Part shown: positions 8,833-18,074 of the stretch, in pieces
Numbering within the stretch: the stretch's first letter is position 1
Layout of the letters: the number at the start of each line of letters is the position of its first letter
NCBI RefSeq assembly: GCF_014651375.1
Contig: NZ_BMWT01000009.1
Coordinates: 52,704-116,703, forward strand
Length of the DNA stretch: 64,000 nt
DNA from: Tateyamaria omphalii
GTDB taxonomy: Bacteria > Pseudomonadota > Alphaproteobacteria > Rhodobacterales > Rhodobacteraceae
Direction: 5' to 3'
Program-made: the position numbers and the translations under genes
The notes under the pieces: model-generated
Database searches by the model: none
Told to the model about the DNA's origin: nothing
Seen by the model: only the letters and a program-made list of their open reading frames with translations

Positions 8833-8888
8833 TTGACACTGTGTAAATTGACATCGTGTCAACTATGTGCTTCTTGACAGCATGTCAA
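8833..8888. promoter_or_regulatory. Three operator repeats between the oxidoreductase and tetR
   Basis: Three copies of an inverted repeat TTGACA-N3-TGTCAA lie in the divergent control region: TTGACACTGTGTAA (8833-8846, imperfect), TTGACATCGTGTCAA (8848-8862) and TTGACAGCATGTCAA (8874-8888). They are spaced so that the last copy covers the ATG of the TetR gene at 8882. This is what autoregulation by a TetR dimer would look like, with repression acting on both directions. Confidence 0.75.
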
Positions 8889-9514
8889 GTGACCCGATCG
8901 ATACCCCGACAAAAATCCTGCAGGCCACTCTCAAGCTGCTGGAAGCGCCCGATGCAAAACTGCCAACGATGTCCGACATTGCACGGGCAACGGGGATCAG
9001 CCGACAGGCGGTCTATCTGCACTTTCCCAGCCGGACTGACCTGCTGGTGGCCGCAACGCGTTATCAGGACCGGCTGAACAACATCGACACCGGCCTTGCC
9101 CCCAGCCGGGGCGCACGGTCTGGCGCTGAACGGCTGGATGCCTTTGTCACCGCGTGGGGCAACTACATCCCCAAGATCTATGGCGTGGCCCGTGCCATCA
9201 TGGCCGTCACAGACACGGATGCCGAAGCGGCCGCGGCCTGGAACACCCGTATGCAGGACATGCGTGAAGGGTGCTCCGCCGCCATCAAGGCGCTGGCCGA
9301 AGATGGCACCCTGCCTCCGGGCACGGATATGGAGCAGGCCACCGACCTGCTATGGACGCTCTTGTCCGTCCGGAATTGGGAGAACCTAACCCAAACATGT
9401 GGCTGGTCACAGGACTGCTACGTTGCCACGATCCGGGGGATGGCCATGGCCACGCTTGCCCGCGATCTCGGTGCGCTCACCGACGTGCTTGCCTGCACTG
9501 ATCCGCCCGCCTAA
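8882..9514 (+). CDS. TetR/AcrR family transcriptional regulator
   Basis: A 210-residue TetR-type repressor. The N-terminal helix-turn-helix is MSDIARATGISRQAVYLHFPSR, residues about 30-51; the rest is a variable ligand-binding domain. The start codon itself lies inside the third operator repeat. A start five codons upstream is possible. It is divergent from the quinone-reductase-like gene it probably controls, and is followed after 12 bases by the permease gene, so transporter expression could be linked to it. Confidence 0.9.
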   Translation: MSSDPIDTPTKILQATLKLLEAPDAKLPTMSDIARATGISRQAVYLHFPSRTDLLVAATRYQDRLNNIDTGLAPSRGARSGAERLDAFVTAWGNYIPKIYGVARAIMAVTDTDAEAAAAWNTRMQDMREGCSAAIKALAEDGTLPPGTDMEQATDLLWTLLSVRNWENLTQTCGWSQDCYVATIRGMAMATLARDLGALTDVLACTDPPA

Positions 9515-9526
9515 CGTCGCAGCCAT

Positions 9527-10474
9527 ATGCTGCGCTACACTCTCAAACGGCTTCTATCCCTATTCATCAGCCTCGCCATTGCGTCGCTGCTGATCTTTGC
9601 AGTGATCGAAGTGGCGCCCGGCGATCCGGCATCCTTCATGCTGGGCATCAATGCACAGGAGGACACGCTCGCCGCCCTGCGGGCCGAGCTGGGCCTCGAT
9701 CAACCGAAATGGCAGCGATACCTGTCCTGGGTCGGGGGCATGGTGCAGGGCGATTTCGGGACGTCCTACCAGTACCGCACGCCAGTGTCCGAGATGATTG
9801 CTGACCGGCTTTGGGTATCCTTGCCGCTTGCGCTCTATGCCCTGACCTTGTCCACGATCATCGCCTTCCCGGCAGGCATCTACGCCGCGTCCCGCCGGGG
9901 CAAAGCGGGTGATGTGGGTGTCATGGGCGCAACCCAGGTGGGCATCGCCATCCCGAATTTCTGGTTTGCGATGATGCTGGTCCTGATCTTTGCCATCAAC
10001 CTGCGCTGGTTCAGCGCCGGCGGGTTTGCAGGTTGGGACAAGGGCGTATTCGCAGCCATGAAATCCCTGACCTTGCCCGCCATCGCCCTTGCTTTGCCGC
10101 AGGCCGCCATCCTCGCCCGCGTCATGCGCTCATCCCTGCTGGATGTGCTGGACGAAGACTTCATGCGCACGGCCCGCGCCAAGGGGCTGAGCCGTGGGGC
10201 CGCCCTGCGCCGCCACGGCTTGCGCAACGCAATGATCCCGGTGCTGACGATCCTCGGCCTGCAATTCTCGTTCCTGCTTGCGGGCGGGATCATTATCGAA
10301 CAAGTGTTTTACTTGCCGGGCCTCGGGCGGCTTATCTTCCAAAGCATCTCGGCCCGCGACCTGATCGTGGTGGAGAGCGTGACAATGCTGCTTGTCTTTG
10401 CGGTGATTGTTGTGAACTTCGTCGTCGATCTGGCCTACGCCGCTGTCGATCCACGGCTGAGGGCCCGCACATGA
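9527..10474 (+). CDS. ABC transporter permease, OppB/DppB family
   Basis: A 315-residue inner-membrane permease with about six hydrophobic segments. The N-terminal MLRYTLKRLLSLFISLAIA and the EAA-type loop ARAKGLSRGAALRRHGLRNA, which contacts the ATPase, are typical for the first permease of peptide/nickel importers. The stop overlaps the next permease start by four bases. It heads a run of genes up to 17085 with overlaps or short gaps throughout. Confidence 0.93.
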   Translation: MLRYTLKRLLSLFISLAIASLLIFAVIEVAPGDPASFMLGINAQEDTLAALRAELGLDQPKWQRYLSWVGGMVQGDFGTSYQYRTPVSEMIADRLWVSLPLALYALTLSTIIAFPAGIYAASRRGKAGDVGVMGATQVGIAIPNFWFAMMLVLIFAINLRWFSAGGFAGWDKGVFAAMKSLTLPAIALALPQAAILARVMRSSLLDVLDEDFMRTARAKGLSRGAALRRHGLRNAMIPVLTILGLQFSFLLAGGIIIEQVFYLPGLGRLIFQSISARDLIVVESVTMLLVFAVIVVNFVVDLAYAAVDPRLRART

Positions 10475-11286
10475 ACCGGTCATTGATCCTTGGCGGGGTA
10501 CTGTCGGCGCTCATGGTGATCGCGGCCCTGCTGTCCTTTGTCTGGACGCCCTTCGATCATGGCGCGATGAACATTCCCGAAAAACTGCAGACGCCAAACG
10601 GGATCCACTGGTTTGGCACCGATCATTTCGGGCGCGATTTGTTTTCGATGATCATGGTGGGCGCCCGCACGTCCATTGCCGTGGCCTGCGTCGCAGTGGG
10701 CATCGGCATCGGGCTGGGCGTGCCGCTGGGCCTGTGGGCTGCGGCGCGGCAAGGCGGTTGGGTGGACGAGGTGATCATGCGTGGCAACGACCTGATCTTT
10801 GCCTTTCCGTCGCTGGTCATCGCCATTCTGATCACGGCCGTCTTCGGGGCAGGTGCCATTAACGCCATCATCGCCATCGGTATCTTCAATATCCCCGTCT
10901 TCGCCCGTGTCACGCGTGGCGGCGCCTTGCCCCTATGGGCGCGCGAATTCATTCTCGCGGCCCGCGTCGCGGGCAAAGGCGCGGCGCGGATCAGCGTCGA
11001 ACACATCCTGCCCAACATCGCGAACCTGCTTATCGTGCAGGCCACGATCCAGTTCAGCCTTGGTATATTGGCCGAGGCCGCACTGTCCTATGTCGGTCTG
11101 GGCGCGCAACCCCCAACCCCCAGCTGGGGCCGGATGCTCGCGGATGCGCAAACGCTGGTCAGTATCGCGCCCCATATGGCACTGGTGCCGGGTATGGCGA
11201 TCATCCTGACTGTGCTTGGCCTGAACCTTTTGGGGGACGGATTGCGAGATGCGCTTGATCCGAAACTGCGGGTGGCACGGGTATGA
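10471..11286 (+). CDS. ABC transporter permease, OppC/DppC family
   Basis: A 271-residue second permease. TPNGIHWFGTDHFGRDLFS is the N-terminal OppC hallmark (GTD-x-x-GRD) and AARVAGKGAARISVEHILPN is the EAA loop. The ATG chosen overlaps the upstream stop (ATGA); the same frame is open further upstream but only inside the OppB gene. It pairs with the OppB-type protein to form the channel. Confidence 0.93.
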   Translation: MNRSLILGGVLSALMVIAALLSFVWTPFDHGAMNIPEKLQTPNGIHWFGTDHFGRDLFSMIMVGARTSIAVACVAVGIGIGLGVPLGLWAAARQGGWVDEVIMRGNDLIFAFPSLVIAILITAVFGAGAINAIIAIGIFNIPVFARVTRGGALPLWAREFILAARVAGKGAARISVEHILPNIANLLIVQATIQFSLGILAEAALSYVGLGAQPPTPSWGRMLADAQTLVSIAPHMALVPGMAIILTVLGLNLLGDGLRDALDPKLRVARV

Positions 11287-12836
11287 GCCTTCTGTCCATC
11301 AATGGCCTCTCCTTGTCCATTTCGGGCACACCGATCCTGCATGATGTGTCTCTGTCATTGGCACCCGGAGAGGTTGTCGCCGTCACAGGAGAAAGCGGGT
11401 CCGGCAAGTCGATGACGGCCCTGGCCGTGATGCAATTGCTGCCCGCGCGATCCGAGGCCACGGGGGCCATCACTCTCAACGGTCACGAGATGCTGGAGTT
11501 GGACGAAACCACGCTTTGCACCCTTCGTGGCGACCTCGCGGGTATGGTGTTTCAAGAGCCGATGACCGCGCTGAACCCGGTGCAGACCATCGGCGCGCAG
11601 GTCTCAGAAACCGTGCGCCTCCACCGTCCCGACCTCAACCCGACGACGCGCGCCCGCGAGGTGTTGGACCGCGTCGGCCTCGACACAATTGCGCTCACGC
11701 GCTACCCGCACGAGCTGTCCGGCGGGCAGCGCCAGCGCGTTGTCATCGCGACTGCCATCGCCTGCGGACCCAAGCTGTTGATTGCAGACGAACCCACCAC
11801 GGCGCTTGATGTCACCACGCAGGCGCAGATCCTGACCTTGCTCAAACGCCTTGCGGCAGAGGATGGGATGGGTCTGCTGATGATCACCCACGACCTTGCT
11901 GTCGTGGCCGAGATGGCGGACCGGATCGTCGTCATGCGCCATGGTGAAGTGGTCGAGGCGGGCGACACGCCCGCCTTACTGGCCGACCCGCAGCACCCCT
12001 ATACCCAAGCCCTGCTGGCTGCCTCCAACCACCGCGTCAATCTGCCGGCCGGGGCGGAGCAAGCTCCGCTGTTACGTGTCCAGGACGTCGTGCGCGACTA
12101 CACCCTGCCCCGCACGCAACTGTTTGTCCCCGCGGGGACACATCGTGCAGTGGACCAGGTGAACTTTGATATCAAGCGTGGCGAAAGGATCGGGCTGGTG
12201 GGGGAAAGCGGCTGCGGCAAGTCCACCCTCACGCGCGCCATTCTTGGGCTTGAGCCGGTGCAGGGCGGGTCGATCACGCTTGACGGCACGCCTGTCACCG
12301 ACCCGTCCGTCAGGCGCAAGATGCAGGTGGTGTTTCAGGACCCTTACGGCAGCTTTAACCCCCGCCATCGCGTCGCCCGTTTGATCACCGAGCCCTTTCA
12401 CCTGTTGGACAGCCCACCAAGGGATCACGATGACCGCATCGCCTCAGCCCTGACGGATGTCGGCCTGTCCCCAGATGATGCGCAGAAGTACCCCCATCAA
12501 TTCTCGGGCGGACAGCGGCAACGCCTTGCCATTGCGCGCGCCCTGATCATCCGACCCGAACTGGTGATCTTTGACGAGGCGGTCAGCGCCCTCGATGTCT
12601 CCGTCCGCGCCCAGATCCTCGACCTGATTGCGGACCTCTGCCGCCAGTACGATCTGACGTACCTGTTCATCAGCCACGACCTGAGCGTCGTGCGGACGAT
12701 CACCGACCGGGTGATGGTCATGCAGAAGGGAAAGATCGTTGAACAAGGTGTGACCGAGGCTGTTTTTGCCAATCCGCAACATTCCTACACACGACAACTG
12801 ATCGATGCCGCTCCAACTCTGCCCGGGGCAGCGTGA
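11283..12836 (+). CDS. Dual ABC transporter ATP-binding protein (DppD-DppF fusion)
   Basis: A 517-residue fusion of two nucleotide-binding domains. Domain 1 has Walker A GESGSGKS and signature LSGGQRQRV; domain 2 has GESGCGKST and FSGGQRQRL. VVFQDPYGSFNPRH is the Q-loop region of DppF-type proteins. Between the domains the residues VPAGT (about 282-286) are encoded by a perfect copy of the palindrome repeated around parAB, an unexpected insertion-like feature in the linker. Overlaps genes on both sides by one to four bases. Confidence 0.94.
   Translation: MSLLSINGLSLSISGTPILHDVSLSLAPGEVVAVTGESGSGKSMTALAVMQLLPARSEATGAITLNGHEMLELDETTLCTLRGDLAGMVFQEPMTALNPVQTIGAQVSETVRLHRPDLNPTTRAREVLDRVGLDTIALTRYPHELSGGQRQRVVIATAIACGPKLLIADEPTTALDVTTQAQILTLLKRLAAEDGMGLLMITHDLAVVAEMADRIVVMRHGEVVEAGDTPALLADPQHPYTQALLAASNHRVNLPAGAEQAPLLRVQDVVRDYTLPRTQLFVPAGTHRAVDQVNFDIKRGERIGLVGESGCGKSTLTRAILGLEPVQGGSITLDGTPVTDPSVRRKMQVVFQDPYGSFNPRHRVARLITEPFHLLDSPPRDHDDRIASALTDVGLSPDDAQKYPHQFSGGQRQRLAIARALIIRPELVIFDEAVSALDVSVRAQILDLIADLCRQYDLTYLFISHDLSVVRTITDRVMVMQKGKIVEQGVTEAVFANPQHSYTRQLIDAAPTLPGAA
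12125..12140. repeat. Palindrome TGTCCCCGCGGGGACA, distant copy
   Basis: A perfect 16-base copy of the palindrome that clusters around bchD-parAB, but about 35 kb away, inside the linker of the dual ATPase gene where it is read as Val-Pro-Ala-Gly-Thr. Confidence 0.9.
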
Positions 12837-13303
12837 TGAGTGTTGTGCTCACCCGTTTGTCGCGCGCGGATACGCCGTGGTTACACGCCGTCGTAGCACC
12901 CTATTTTGCTGAATTGGTGCCGGGTTTTGGTCCGCTTGAACATGATCGTTTTGACATCTGGTGGAACGATGCGGATCGGGCCGTGTATGCAATTGAGGCT
13001 GACCAGAGCAGGGCTGGATTTGCCCTGATCCGCAAATGTGACGACGACCATCATGAAATTTCCGAGTTCTGTGTGCTGCCAAACGCCCGTAGTCGTGGAA
13101 TTGGGGCGCAGGCGGCAGTCTTGTGCCTCGCTTTGCACTCTGGTCCGTGGCGCATCGGAGTGGCCGCTACCTTGACGGGTACGGCAAGGTTCTGGGACCG
13201 GGTGCTGACAACCGCACCCGGGATCAATGGCCTTGAAAAGGGACCGGCGCTGACGCCTTATCAATGCCATAGCTACACCTTCACCTACCGGGACATACAA
13301 TGA
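12836..13303 (+). CDS. GNAT-family N-acetyltransferase
   Basis: A 155-residue protein with a GNAT layout: FCVLPNARSRGIGAQAAVL is the acetyl-CoA-binding R-x-x-G-x-G/A segment. The substrate is unknown. The ATG overlaps the stop of the ATPase gene (TGATG); a GTG one codon upstream is also possible. It sits in the transporter operon and its stop overlaps the aldehyde dehydrogenase start, so its job is probably tied to the imported compound, for example acylating an amine. Confidence 0.75.
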   Translation: MSVVLTRLSRADTPWLHAVVAPYFAELVPGFGPLEHDRFDIWWNDADRAVYAIEADQSRAGFALIRKCDDDHHEISEFCVLPNARSRGIGAQAAVLCLALHSGPWRIGVAATLTGTARFWDRVLTTAPGINGLEKGPALTPYQCHSYTFTYRDIQ

Positions 13304-14742
13304 CAGACGCGCTTTGGTTCGATCCATCCCTCATGCTGATCGGCGGCACATGGAGCGCTGCCAGTGACACCCTGCCCCTGATCAACCCGTCGGACGGCAG
13401 CGATCTGGCTCGGATCGCACGTGGGCAAGCCTCGGATATCGATGCAGCTGTCACGGACGCTCACGCCGCGCGCGACGGCGATTGGGGCCGCATGACGGCC
13501 ACCGAACGGGGGCGTATCCTGACTGATATCGGGCGCAAAGTGCTGGAGCGGGTCGACGACCTCGCGACGCTCGAAGCGCTGGATGTGGGCAAACCGCTGA
13601 CACAGGCGCGAGCCGATGCCGTCGCTCTGGCCCGTTACATGGAATTCTACGGTGGGGCCGCCGACAAGGTGATGGGCGACACCATTCCCTATCTGGAAGG
13701 CTACACCGTCTATACCCTGCGCGAACCGCACGGGGTGACCGGGCATATCGTGCCGTGGAACTACCCGATGCAGATCATCGGGCGCAGCGTGGGGGCCGCC
13801 CTTGCCATGGGCAACGCTTGTGTCCTCAAGCCGGCGGAAGAGGCGTGCCTGACCGCCCTCGCCTTTGCGCATATCGCGGCCGAGGCTGGCCTGCCCGAGG
13901 GCGCACTGAACGTGGTGCCGGGTTTGGGGGCCGAGGCGGGCGCAGCGCTGGCGTCTCATCCGGGCGTGCAGCATATCAGCTTCACCGGCTCGGTCCGCAC
14001 CGGCGCATTGGTCCAGCAGGCTGCAGGGGCAAACGTGGTGCCGGTCACGCTGGAACTGGGCGGCAAATCTCCGCAACTGGTGTTCGACGATGCCGATCTG
14101 GATGCCGCTTTACCCTTCCTCGTGAATGCGGGAGTCCAGAACGCAGGACAGACCTGTTCCGCCTCGTCCCGCATCCTTGTGCAGCGCGGAGTTTACGAGG
14201 AGGTACGCAGCCGTATGTCTTCTGCCTACGCCACCCTCAGCGTTGGCCCCGCGCTCGATGACCTCCGCATCGGCCCTCTAATCTCGGCTCGTCAGAAACA
14301 GATTGTCGAAGGGTTCCTCGCGCAAGGTGCCAACCTCACCATAGCGGCCCAAGGACGCCTGCAAAACGCACCCGAGAGCGGCGCATATGTCCTCCCCACC
14401 CTTTTTGACAACGTGCCCCCAGATCACAGGCTTGCCCGCGATGAAATCTTTGGCCCGGTCCAAGTGCTGATCCCCTTCGACACCGAAGAAGACGCTCTGC
14501 GCATCGCCAACAGCACAGATTACGGCCTTGTCGCCAGTGTCTGGACACGCGACGGCGCCCGTCAGATGCGGCTGGCCAAGGCGCTGCGCTCCGGTCAGAT
14601 TTTCATCAACAATTACGGCGCTGGGGGCGGCGTTGAACTGCCATTCGGTGGCATCGGCAAATCCGGCCACGGGCGGGAAAAGGGGTTCGAGGCGCTCTAT
14701 GGCTTCTCAACCCTGAAAACCGTGGCAGCACACCACGGCTGA
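13300..14742 (+). CDS. NAD(P)-dependent aldehyde dehydrogenase
   Basis: A 480-residue ALDH. The catalytic glutamate is in LELGGKSPQLVF and the catalytic cysteine in NAGQTCSASSR; FTGSVRTGALV is the coenzyme loop. GVTGHIVPWNYPMQ is the conserved N-terminal motif. It oxidises an aldehyde to an acid; the relatives act on betaine, amino or aromatic aldehydes, and no choice among these is supported. Overlaps the preceding acetyltransferase gene by four bases. Confidence 0.94.
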   Translation: MTDALWFDPSLMLIGGTWSAASDTLPLINPSDGSDLARIARGQASDIDAAVTDAHAARDGDWGRMTATERGRILTDIGRKVLERVDDLATLEALDVGKPLTQARADAVALARYMEFYGGAADKVMGDTIPYLEGYTVYTLREPHGVTGHIVPWNYPMQIIGRSVGAALAMGNACVLKPAEEACLTALAFAHIAAEAGLPEGALNVVPGLGAEAGAALASHPGVQHISFTGSVRTGALVQQAAGANVVPVTLELGGKSPQLVFDDADLDAALPFLVNAGVQNAGQTCSASSRILVQRGVYEEVRSRMSSAYATLSVGPALDDLRIGPLISARQKQIVEGFLAQGANLTIAAQGRLQNAPESGAYVLPTLFDNVPPDHRLARDEIFGPVQVLIPFDTEEDALRIANSTDYGLVASVWTRDGARQMRLAKALRSGQIFINNYGAGGGVELPFGGIGKSGHGREKGFEALYGFSTLKTVAAHHG

Positions 14743-14781
14743 AACCGGCGCGCACCGCCAGGCAATCGGAAAGGACATGTC

Positions 14782-15498
14782 ATGATCTTCGAAAACCGCT
14801 TTCAGGGCCGCAAAGCTGTCATCACCGGCGGGGCTGCCGGGCTGGGCCACGGCATTGCAAGCCGGATTAAAGCCGAAGGCGGCACGGTCGAGATCTGGGA
14901 CATCAATGCCGATGCCCTTGCGGCGTTGGACATGGACAGTCGCCAAATTGACGTAACGGATCCCGACGCCGTCGCACTTGCTATGCAAGAGGCGGCTCCG
15001 GACATCCTCGTCTGCTCTGCTGGGATCACTGGGCCCAACACCACCACGTGGGACTACCCCGTCGACGACTGGCTGAAGGTCCATGACCTGAACCTGAACG
15101 CTGTCTTCTACTGCAACCGCGCTGCTGCCCCGATCATGCGGACCAAGGGATGGGGCAGGATCATCAACATCGCCTCGATCGCGGGAAAGGAAGGGAACCC
15201 GAACGCCCCTGCCTACTCGGCCTCAAAGGCGGGCGTCATCGGCCTGACCAAATCACTGGGCAAGGAACTGGCAACCAGCGGCGTGACCTGCAACGCCATC
15301 GCCCCGGCAGCGGTGCGTACGGCCATCTTCGACCAGATGACGCAAGAGCATATCGACTTCATGCAGTCCAAAATTCCAATGGGCCGCTTCGGCACAGTGG
15401 ACGAGATTGCATCCATGGCCTGCTGGCTCGCCTCGGACGAGGCCAGCTTCACCACCGGGTTCTGTTTCGACCAATCCGGAGGGAGGGCAACGGCGTAA
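14782..15498 (+). CDS. SDR-family oxidoreductase, FabG-like
   Basis: A 238-residue short-chain dehydrogenase. GGAAGLGHGIASRI is the nucleotide-binding loop, CSAGITGPN replaces the usual NNAG, and YSASKAG holds the catalytic tyrosine and lysine. It is preceded by CGGAAAGGACATGTC with a good ribosome site and its stop overlaps the hydrolase ATG (TAATG). It probably oxidises a hydroxyl group on the catabolic intermediate handled by this operon. Confidence 0.9.
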   Translation: MIFENRFQGRKAVITGGAAGLGHGIASRIKAEGGTVEIWDINADALAALDMDSRQIDVTDPDAVALAMQEAAPDILVCSAGITGPNTTTWDYPVDDWLKVHDLNLNAVFYCNRAAAPIMRTKGWGRIINIASIAGKEGNPNAPAYSASKAGVIGLTKSLGKELATSGVTCNAIAPAAVRTAIFDQMTQEHIDFMQSKIPMGRFGTVDEIASMACWLASDEASFTTGFCFDQSGGRATA

Positions 15499-16355
15499 TG
15501 CGGATCGAGGTGAACGGCGTCCAGCTTTATGTTGACATCGAGGGCGCAGGCCTTGTCCCCGAAGGGACAAAGATGCGCGACAAACCAACACTCATCGCCC
15601 TGCATGGCGGGCCGGGGGCGGATCATTCGATTTACAAACCGCATCTGGGCCAACTCGACGACCTGTGCCAGATCGTCTATGTCGATCATCGCGGAAACGG
15701 GCGGTCGGACGATGGCGATCCCGAAACATGGACCCTCGCGCAATGGGGCGATGATGTTGCCGGGCTGTGCGATGTGCTGGGGATCGACAAACCCATCATC
15801 TATGGCGCGTCCTTTGGCGGCTATGTCGCGCAATCCTTCGCGACGCGGCACCCTGACCGGCTGTCTGGGCTCGTTCTGTCGGTGACGGCAGCCCACGTGG
15901 ATTTCGAAGCGGTGTTCGACGCGTTCACACGCATCGGCGGCCCCAAGGCTGGCGAGGTCGCGCGCACCTACTGGTCAGACCCCACACCAGAGCGCAGACA
16001 AGCCTATTTCGACACCTGCTTTCCGCTCTATTCCGTCAAGGGTCTGGATCAGGACATGGTTGCGCGCATGATCGTCAAGAACCCCGTCGCCATGCACTTC
16101 AACGGACCAAAAAACGAGCATGGGCGGTTCGACTTCCGCCCCGAGCTTGCCAATGTGACCTGCCCTGCCCTCGTCATCTCCGGCGACCGGGACCCCATCA
16201 TGCCCCACCCTTTCGGCGCTGAAGTCGCCCGGCACCTGCCGAATGCCCGCTACCACTTGCTGGACAACGCGGGCCACACGGTCGACTTTGACGCGGCAGA
16301 GGCGTTCTATACCCTCATGCGAGATTTCATTGCGGAGGTTTCAGATGCAGCTTGA
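15498..16355 (+). CDS. Alpha/beta-fold hydrolase, proline iminopeptidase-like
   Basis: A 285-residue alpha/beta hydrolase. ALHGGPGADHS is the oxyanion-hole region, GASFGGYVAQ holds the nucleophile serine, and DNAGHTVDF the catalytic histidine; SGDRDPIMP contains the acid. The HGGPG motif is typical of the proline-iminopeptidase group. A near copy of the replicon palindrome (TGTCCCCGAAGGGACA) lies in its 5' part, read as VPEGT. Tightly coupled to both neighbours. Confidence 0.88.
   Translation: MRIEVNGVQLYVDIEGAGLVPEGTKMRDKPTLIALHGGPGADHSIYKPHLGQLDDLCQIVYVDHRGNGRSDDGDPETWTLAQWGDDVAGLCDVLGIDKPIIYGASFGGYVAQSFATRHPDRLSGLVLSVTAAHVDFEAVFDAFTRIGGPKAGEVARTYWSDPTPERRQAYFDTCFPLYSVKGLDQDMVARMIVKNPVAMHFNGPKNEHGRFDFRPELANVTCPALVISGDRDPIMPHPFGAEVARHLPNARYHLLDNAGHTVDFDAAEAFYTLMRDFIAEVSDAA
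15554..15569. repeat. Near copy of the TGTCCCCGCGGGGACA palindrome
   Basis: TGTCCCCGAAGGGACA differs at two central positions from the perfect repeat. It may be a decayed copy or coincidence. Confidence 0.4.
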
Positions 16356-17085
16356 GGGCAAAACGGCCATCGTCACAGGCGGGGCCAGCGGCTTTGGCGA
16401 AGGGATTGCACGCGCTTTTGCCTCCGCAGGAGCGCAGGTCATGGTCGCCGATATCGACGGCGACGGGGCCAAAACTATTGCGCGAGACATTGGCGGGACC
16501 GCTTTCGAAGTCGATGTATCCAATGGCGCATCCGTGCAAGCCCTTGCCGACCAAGCACTCAAGACGTTCGACCAGCTCGATATCCTCGTGAACAACGCAG
16601 GTATAACCCACCTGCCGCAAGCGCTTGAGGATGTGACCGAAGAGGATTTCGACCGCGTGCTGGCCGTCAACGCCAAGTCCGTCTACCTCACCGCTCGTAG
16701 CCTCGTGCCTCATTTCAAGGAACGGCAGACCGGCGCGATCCTCAACGTGGCCTCCACCGCGGGCGTCAGCCCCCGGCCCCGGTTGAACTGGTACAACGCC
16801 TCCAAGGGCTGGATGATCACGGCAACCAAGGCAATGGCAGTCGAGCTTGCGCCTCACGGCGTGCGCGTGAACGCGATCAACCCCGTGGCGGGCGAAACAC
16901 CCCTGCTCAAATCATTCATGGGCGTGGACACACCCGAAACCCGCGCCAAGTTCCTGTCCACGATACCATTGGGCCGGTTTTCAACCCCGCAGGATATGGG
17001 GGCCGCTGCCACGTTCCTCTGCTCTGATGCCGCCGCGATGATCACCGGCGTCGCGATGGAAGTCGACGGGGGCCGCTGCATCTGA
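16345..17085 (+). CDS. SDR-family oxidoreductase
   Basis: A 246-residue short-chain dehydrogenase with TGGASGFGEGIARAF, NNAGITHLPQ, and YNASKGWM as the catalytic Y-x-x-x-K. It starts within the 3' end of the hydrolase gene; the ATG has GGAGGTTTC upstream. It is the last gene of the rightward run that begins with the permeases. It is different from the other SDR in this operon, so two successive oxidations, or two substrates, are likely. Confidence 0.9.
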   Translation: MQLEGKTAIVTGGASGFGEGIARAFASAGAQVMVADIDGDGAKTIARDIGGTAFEVDVSNGASVQALADQALKTFDQLDILVNNAGITHLPQALEDVTEEDFDRVLAVNAKSVYLTARSLVPHFKERQTGAILNVASTAGVSPRPRLNWYNASKGWMITATKAMAVELAPHGVRVNAINPVAGETPLLKSFMGVDTPETRAKFLSTIPLGRFSTPQDMGAAATFLCSDAAAMITGVAMEVDGGRCI

Positions 17086-17102
17086 CCCCAGCGACACCGG
17101 AA

Positions 17103-17519
17103 CTAGTCGTCGCGTCCCGGTTCATCCGGATTGCTTGAGAACAGGGCGATCTTGTTGCCCTGCGGATCCCGAAGATAGCCCACGTAAAATCGCGGCCCAT
17201 AGGCGGCACGGAACCCCGGTTGGCCCTCGTCATGACCACCTGCCGCCAGGGCGGCGGCATGAAGATCACGCACCTGCTGCTGCCCCTCTGCTTCAAAGGC
17301 AATCATGGTCCCGTTCCCGGTCGAGGCCGGAGAGCCATCGAACGGCGATTTGACATAGAAATCCGGCGGCGCGAAGGACTGTCCCGGCGCCCTTGGCAGA
17401 GTATAGCTCAGGTCCCCATGATAGTATTCCAACCCGTAGCCCAGAGCGGGCAAGAAAGCGGAATAGAAACGTTCCGCGCCAGCGATGTCGTCAACTCCGA
17501 TGGTGACATAGGCGATCAT
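17103..17519 (-). CDS. VOC-family (glyoxalase/bleomycin-resistance fold) protein
   Basis: A 138-residue protein with two beta-alpha-beta-beta-beta units: MIAYVTIGVDDIAGAERFYSAFLPALGY at the N-terminus and the terminal VGYLRDPQGNKIALFSSN are characteristic. The family includes metal-dependent lyases, isomerases and dioxygenases; the substrate is unknown. Convergent with the SDR gene (17 bases apart). Confidence 0.85.
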   Translation of the reverse strand: MIAYVTIGVDDIAGAERFYSAFLPALGYGLEYYHGDLSYTLPRAPGQSFAPPDFYVKSPFDGSPASTGNGTMIAFEAEGQQQVRDLHAAALAAGGHDEGQPGFRAAYGPRFYVGYLRDPQGNKIALFSSNPDEPGRDD

Positions 17520-17664
17520 TCTGTACGTTCCTTTTCAAAGGGTCTGATACCATCACAGGTTTATCACCTTTCTGAGCGGCGAACAGACCCGTACAAACAC
17601 CCTTAGTACCCCCCTTGTGGACAGCCCCGGTTCGGGCATGATGGGCCTAAGACAGGAGCCACAC

Positions 17665-18015
17665 ATGCATCCAATCAATCTCGCTGCCAAACTGACCCGG
17701 TTCAACACCCATTGGGATCCGCACGTTGTTGCGGATTACAACAACAACGACGTCATGGTTGTGAAATTCCAGGGTGAATTTCCCTTTCACCTCCACGACG
17801 ACACCGACGATTTCTTCCTCGTGCTCGAAGGTGAAATGGTCATGGACATCGAGGACCAAAGTCATCCGGTCGCCGCGGGCGAGTTGTTTATCGTGCCCAA
17901 AGGCGTCACCCACCGCCCCCGCGCGGAGCACGAATGCAAGGTCCTTCTGATCGAACCCAAGGGTGTGCCCAACACCGGCGATCCAGCCACAGCCGCACCG
18001 AAACCTCGTATCTAA
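17665..18015 (+). CDS. Cupin-domain protein
   Basis: A 116-residue cupin. FPFHLHDDTDDFFLVLEGE is the first motif and IVPKGVTHRPRAEHEC the second. The ATG has AGACAGGAG upstream. Small cupins of this type act as sugar or aromatic isomerases or sensors; no function can be assigned. It stands alone between the VOC gene and the peptidase gene. Confidence 0.85.
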   Translation: MHPINLAAKLTRFNTHWDPHVVADYNNNDVMVVKFQGEFPFHLHDDTDDFFLVLEGEMVMDIEDQSHPVAAGELFIVPKGVTHRPRAEHECKVLLIEPKGVPNTGDPATAAPKPRI

Positions 18016-18074
18016 GGCGAACGGGTCACTCCTTCCCTGTTTCAAAAAATCCCCGCCGGAGGCACGAATTCAAA

